64,000 bases of DNA from Kitasatospora mediocidica KCTC 9733 (lineage in GTDB: Bacteria > Actinomycetota > Actinomycetes > Streptomycetales > Streptomycetaceae). This document shows, in pieces, positions 59,987 to 64,000 of this stretch. The stretch covers positions 124,001 through 188,000 of the forward strand of contig NZ_JQLN01000001.1 of the NCBI RefSeq assembly GCF_000744225.1, given 5' to 3'. How positions within the stretch are numbered: the stretch's first letter is position 1; every line of letters starts with the position of its first letter. The notes beneath the pieces are model-generated. The model was not told where the DNA came from. It saw nothing but the letters and a program-made list of their open reading frames with translations, and did not search any database. A program made the translations under genes and the position numbers.

Positions 59987-60507
59987 CACGTCTCCATCGA
60001 TAGTCTCGGGAAATGCCTGGGCTGATCACGCTTGAACCGGCCGGTCCGGTAGGTGCTCGACGGCCGGGAAGAACGCCGATCGCCTTGGTAGGGAGGCGTG
60101 TTGGCGTGAACCGAAGGTACGCCCGACCGGGCGCACGGACTTTCCCCTTCGCGCAGCCGAACGGGCTGTGGCCACTCCGGTCCCGCAATGCGGTGCCGAT
60201 GCCTTGTGCTCCACCGGCCGAGGTGTTGTCATGTATGCGCTACACCGGTGCCGACCGCCGTGGGCGCCGGAGCACGTACGACCTCTCCACCCGCCGCCGC
60301 CATCGGCACGGGTGGGCATGCGCTCAACGCCCCTCGGCCCCGCTGCGCACGTGCGCCGCCTCCGCAGCGGCGTTGGCCCTCCCGGGCTTGGAGCGCTGGC
60401 CGGTTCTTCGTCCGGGAGCACGCCGCTCCCTGCCGGGACGCTGACCCGACGTCATGTGACACCGCCTCAGTCGACTGGGCCGCCCACCACGGCCCGCCTG
60501 AAAGGTC

Positions 60508-61626
60508 GTGCCAGTGCCGTCCTCCCGAACGCGGGCGCTGCTCCCCCTCGCCGCCGCCGCACTCACCGGATCCACCCTCCTGGGACCTGCCGCGCTCGCC
60601 GCACCCGACGCGGCACCGCGGTTCCCGCACGTCTTCGTGATCGACCTGGAGAACAAGGGCTACGACGAGACCTGGGGTGCGGGTTCGGCGGCCCCCTACC
60701 TGAGCGAAACCCTGCGCCCCCAGGGGCAGTTGCTGACCGACTACTACGGCATCGGGCACAACAGCCTGGTCAACTACATCGCCCAGATCAGCGGTCAGGC
60801 GCCGAACCTGGGCACCCAGTCGGACTGCCCGCTGTCCGTGCCGTTCATCGGCTGGGGCACCGCGGACCACGGCCAGGCCTACGGCCAGGGCTGCGTGTAC
60901 CCGGCCTCCGTCCCCACCGTCGCCGACCAGCTGACACAGGCCGGACTGACCTGGAAGTCCTACGACGAGGGCATGGCCGCACCCTGCACGCACCCCCCGC
61001 TGTGGGCTGCCGATCCGAACACGGCGGCGAGTGCCGGCGACGAGTACGCCACCCGTCACAACCCCTTCGTCTACTTCACGTCCATCACCTCCAGCCCCGC
61101 CTGCGCGGCCGACGACGTGCCCCTCGGCGAGCTGTCCGCGGACCTCACGAGTGCGGCGAGCACGGCTGCCCTGACGTTCGTCTCCCCGGACCTCTGCGAC
61201 GACGGGCACGACGCACCGTGCGCCGACGGACACCCCGGCGGCCTGGCCTCCGCGGACGCATGGCTCAGCACGTGGGTGCCGCGCATCATGGCGTCGCCGG
61301 CCTACCGGCAGGACGGGCTCGTCATCATCACCTTCGACGAGTCGGACAACCCCGCGGCGGACTCCACCGCCTGCTGCGGCGAGCAGGCCGGCCCGAACGC
61401 CGCGCTGCCGGGCATCCTGGGCCCCGGCGGCGGGCGGGTGGGCGCCCTGCTGCTGTCCCCCCGGGTCGCCCCGGGCTCCTCCGACGCGGCGGGGTACAAC
61501 CACTACTCGCTCCTGCGCACGATCGAGGACGACTTCGGCCTCGCCCCCCTCGGCTTCGCGGACAGCGCCACCGGATTCGCCGCCGGCGCACCGGCAGCCC
61601 GCGCGATCCCGCCGGCCCGGCCCTGA
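60508..61626 (+). CDS. Secreted phosphoesterase (PF04185, acid-phosphatase-like)
   Basis: 372 residues from GTG 60508 behind GAAAGG. Signal peptide (RALLPLAAAALTGSTLLGPA). The alkaline-phosphatase-superfamily phosphoesterase domain begins with FPHVFVIDLENKGYDETW, then LLTDYYGIGHNSLVNYIAQI, FVSPDLCDDGHDAPC and VIITFDESDN for metal binding. Short relative to PLC, without lectin domains. It lies 60 bp upstream of a larger relative on the same strand, so the two may be a tandem pair scavenging phosphate from phospholipids. Confidence 0.9.
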   Translation: MPVPSSRTRALLPLAAAALTGSTLLGPAALAAPDAAPRFPHVFVIDLENKGYDETWGAGSAAPYLSETLRPQGQLLTDYYGIGHNSLVNYIAQISGQAPNLGTQSDCPLSVPFIGWGTADHGQAYGQGCVYPASVPTVADQLTQAGLTWKSYDEGMAAPCTHPPLWAADPNTAASAGDEYATRHNPFVYFTSITSSPACAADDVPLGELSADLTSAASTAALTFVSPDLCDDGHDAPCADGHPGGLASADAWLSTWVPRIMASPAYRQDGLVIITFDESDNPAADSTACCGEQAGPNAALPGILGPGGGRVGALLLSPRVAPGSSDAAGYNHYSLLRTIEDDFGLAPLGFADSATGFAAGAPAARAIPPARP

Positions 61627-61686
61627 CGCTCCGGGCCGGTGGTCGGCACACCATGCCTCATTCGACCGATGAAGGGTGGGTCACCC

Positions 61687-64000
61687 ATGACTCGCGAACC
61701 AGCCGGGCACCAGCCCGAACAGCCCGGCATCAGCCGCCGCCGCATGCTCGGCTTCGGCTCCGCCCTGGCGCTCGGCGCCCTGACCGCGGGGGCCGCGAGC
61801 GCGGCCGCAGGCCCGGCGCCCGCCACCGCGCCCGCAGGCCCGTTCGTCCCGCGGGCCCGGAACACCGCGAACCAGCAGGCGGCGCTCGACGCGCTGGGAC
61901 GGACCTCGCTGCGAACACCGGGCTCGCTGCCCTTCCCCGACCTCGCGCCCGGCACGGACACGCTGCAGGGCATCGACCACATCGTGGTCCTGATCATGGA
62001 AAACCATTCCTACGACAACATCTTCGGCATGCTCGGCCGGGGTGACGGCCTGGCGGTGGACGCGGCCGGCCGGCCGACGGCCACCATGCCGTACGGCTAC
62101 CCGGACGTCCGCACCCAGCGCGCCTTCCGGATGCCGACCTCGTGCCAGGGCGGCCCACTCGACCAGTCCTGGCAGGCGAGCCACCTGCAGTTCGACGGCG
62201 GGGCGATGGACGGCTTCGTCTCGGCCACCGTCAACCTGCCCGACGCGCGGGTGCCCGCACCGGTCGCCATGAGCTACTTCGACGAGGGCCACCTGCCGTT
62301 CACCTACAGCCTGGCCCGTCAGTTCCCGATCGGCGACCGCTGGTTCTGCTCCCTGCTCGGCCAGACCTCGCCGAACCGGCGCTTCGTCATCGGCGCGACC
62401 TCCGGCGGCATGACCGACGACCCTTCGACGGACGCCGGCAATCTCCAGAACATCGCACTGGCCGCGCCGATCGGCCCGACGATCTTCAATCGGCTCGACG
62501 ACTACGGGATCAGCTGGGCGAACTACTACGTCGACTTCCCGCTCGGGGCCACTCCCGAGGAATTCCCCTGGGCCGACACCGTCACCGAGTTGATCCACCG
62601 CAAGCCGTGGGCCCAGTTCTTCACCGACGCGGCGGCCGGCGCCCTGCCCTCGTTCACGTTCCTCGACGAGGCGATGAACCAGAGCCAGGACGAGGACGAG
62701 GACGACCAGCACCCGCCGTTCTTCATGGGCTACGGCGACGACCTGCTCTCCCAGGTGGTCAACGCCCTTGCCGCATCCCCCCAGTGGCCGAGCACCATGC
62801 TGATCGTCGCCTACGACGAGCACGGCGGGTACTACGACCACGTGCCGCCGCCACCGGCGCTCGACCCGGACGGCATCCCGCCGCTGCTCTCCCCCGGGGT
62901 GCCGTCCTACGAGGGCTTCACCCGCTACGGCATGCGGGTGCCGTCGGTCGTGGTGTCGCCCTACGCGAAGCAGAACCATGTCAGCCATGTGCTGTACGAC
63001 CACACGTCGATCCTCGCGACGATCGAGCGCAAGTGGAACCTGCCCGCGCTGACGCACCGCGACGCGAACGCCAACGACCTCACGGACTTCCTCGACCTCG
63101 ACGCCCTCGCCGCCCGCAGGCCGACCTTCCCCCGGCTCCCCCCGCTGGCCGCGCCCGGCACCAGCCCCGGGGCGATGAGCTGCATGACCACCGGTCCCGG
63201 CACCATTCCCGCGCCGGGTTCGGTCAGCTACGGCACGGCCGGCCCGAGCCAGTTCTCGGCGCCGGGCGCCGACGGCACGTGGGGCGCGGCCGGGCCGGCG
63301 CCCGCCGCGTTCTACTCGGCGCACCCCGCCGCCACCGGCGTCGACCTCGACAACCTCCGCAACGCCCAGCGGATCGCCGTCTGCAGCCGCACCAACGCCT
63401 CGGCGAACTCCTACTACGTGGTGACCGGTGCGGACGGCATCGAGTATCTCCAGACCGCGGGTGCGACCGGCTCCTACCGCGGATTCCAGGCCCTGCCAGG
63501 CAACGCCGGGGCGCCCTCGTTCGCCGCGCCACGCATCGCGGCCACCGCCATGCCCGACGGCGATGCCCAGATCCTTGCCGTCGGCCTCGACGGCAAGCTC
63601 TACCACACGATCTACTTCGCGGGCAGCGACACCTTCCAGCCCTGGGGCGCACTCAACTGGGGCGCCTCCGACGCCTCCATCGCCGCCGCTCCGAACGGGG
63701 ACGCGCAGATCGTCGGCATCGGACTGGACGGCAAGCTTTACCACAACATCCGCTTCGCCTCGAACTCCTGGCAGGGCTTCCTGCCCCCGGCGACCAACGG
63801 CCTGGCCCCCGGCGCCCTCCAGCGCACCTGCATCGCCGCCGACCCCGCCAACGGCGACAGCCACGTCCTCGTACTGGACGGTGCGGGGAGGCTGTCCTAC
63901 CTCACCCGGCACGGCACGAGCGGCTGGTCCAGCCGTGCGGGCGCCGACACCTGGGGCCCGGTCGCCGACGGCAGCACCTACGGCGGCCGGATCACCGACC
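61687..64000 (+). CDS. Phospholipase C, Tat-exported, with C-terminal lectin-like repeats; runs off the right edge
   Basis: 771 codons are visible. A Tat signal with twin arginine (GISRRRMLGFGSALALGAL) precedes the PF04185 phospholipase C domain: IDHIVVLIMENHSYDNIFGM (catalytic Asn-His region), FDGGAMDGFV, MSYFDEGHLPFTYSLA, FCSLLGQTSPNRR, LIVAYDEHGGYYDHVPPP (metal Asp/His) and RVPSVVVSPYAKQNHVSHVL. After residue ~480 the sequence changes to repeats of the type AQILAVGLDGKLYHTIYF and AQIVGIGLDGKLYHNIRF, which look like tectonin/PLL-type beta-propeller blades and may bind sugars. No stop is seen before 64000. Confidence 0.93.
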   Translation, partial: MTREPAGHQPEQPGISRRRMLGFGSALALGALTAGAASAAAGPAPATAPAGPFVPRARNTANQQAALDALGRTSLRTPGSLPFPDLAPGTDTLQGIDHIVVLIMENHSYDNIFGMLGRGDGLAVDAAGRPTATMPYGYPDVRTQRAFRMPTSCQGGPLDQSWQASHLQFDGGAMDGFVSATVNLPDARVPAPVAMSYFDEGHLPFTYSLARQFPIGDRWFCSLLGQTSPNRRFVIGATSGGMTDDPSTDAGNLQNIALAAPIGPTIFNRLDDYGISWANYYVDFPLGATPEEFPWADTVTELIHRKPWAQFFTDAAAGALPSFTFLDEAMNQSQDEDEDDQHPPFFMGYGDDLLSQVVNALAASPQWPSTMLIVAYDEHGGYYDHVPPPPALDPDGIPPLLSPGVPSYEGFTRYGMRVPSVVVSPYAKQNHVSHVLYDHTSILATIERKWNLPALTHRDANANDLTDFLDLDALAARRPTFPRLPPLAAPGTSPGAMSCMTTGPGTIPAPGSVSYGTAGPSQFSAPGADGTWGAAGPAPAAFYSAHPAATGVDLDNLRNAQRIAVCSRTNASANSYYVVTGADGIEYLQTAGATGSYRGFQALPGNAGAPSFAAPRIAATAMPDGDAQILAVGLDGKLYHTIYFAGSDTFQPWGALNWGASDASIAAAPNGDAQIVGIGLDGKLYHNIRFASNSWQGFLPPATNGLAPGALQRTCIAADPANGDSHVLVLDGAGRLSYLTRHGTSGWSSRAGADTWGPVADGSTYGGRITD

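Noticed and set aside
60026..60421. 131-codon minus-strand frame upstream of the aerolysin-like gene
   Set aside because: Arg/Pro/Gly-rich, no ribosome site; looks like non-coding GC-rich DNA.
1..64000. tRNA or rRNA genes
   Set aside because: No cloverleaf with the conserved T-loop GTTCRA box or rRNA-like stretch was seen on reading either strand; a tRNAscan run would settle it.

Overview
This 64 kb window is very GC-rich DNA with actinomycete codon use (G or C at almost every third position, many GTG starts, AGGAGG-type ribosome sites). The gene families point to a Streptomycetaceae chromosome (Streptomyces, Kitasatospora or Streptacidiphilus): a class F sortase with its substrate, a GYD protein, a secreted gamma-class chorismate mutase, a Tat-type phospholipase C and a PP2C phosphatase. 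No ribosomal, replication or central housekeeping operon is present. It reads as accessory or arm-like chromosome with transposase debris near its left end.

Layout. 1-10 kb: fragments and orphan genes, including decayed Tn3-like and IS3-like transposases, a CobW-like remnant, several unrecognised proteins visibly richer in A+T than their surroundings, and an MFS transporter fused in frame to a phosphoribosyltransferase. 10-19 kb: an SDR, an exported cyclohexadienyl-dehydratase-like protein, two divergent beta-solenoid repeat proteins (12496-13506 and 14245-15297), and a run of unrecognised cytosolic proteins (15462-18577). 19-29 kb: a nine-gene sugar-nucleotide/carbohydrate locus (phosphomannomutase, MDR dehydrogenase, GT4, GalE-like epimerase, GH63/MGH1-like hydrolase, Gfo/Idh, GalU, SemiSWEET, ROK kinase), followed by a third solenoid protein (29100-29936). 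30-45 kb: an amino-acid permease, RarD, a split chromate transporter, and a compact minus-strand block (41374 to 36486). That block ends in an F-box-like plus beta-solenoid protein and contains a catalytically dead asparaginase homologue. It is flanked by two members of a second unrecognised family (33426-35063 and 42847-44268); a third member is at 51440-53077. 44-56 kb: chorismate-linked genes, PP2C, a beta-lactamase-fold esterase, a likely 22-residue peptide gene, a cold-shock protein, an amidohydrolase, PEBP, MFS and FUSC exporters. 56-64 kb: cell-surface and secreted functions (sortase F and substrate, an aerolysin-fold-like protein, two PF04185 phosphoesterases).

Three patterns stand out. 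(1) Four paralogous proteins are built from 16-residue repeats (G-[TDN]-[VI]-x-x-x-[DG]-x-A-x-[VAI]-x-x-[VI]-x-G), each preceded by a short header; at least one has an F-box-like N-terminus, and three share a near-identical ribosome-site leader. (2) Three proteins share an HG motif followed by an LC...C...HxCxGIL...C signature. (3) A palindrome, CCGATCGG, recurs upstream of unrelated genes at a fixed 26-nt distance from a -10-like element (nTAnnnTGG), which suggests an activator-dependent regulon. Function is inferred only where family motifs are visible; the solenoid and HG/Cys families are described, not named.
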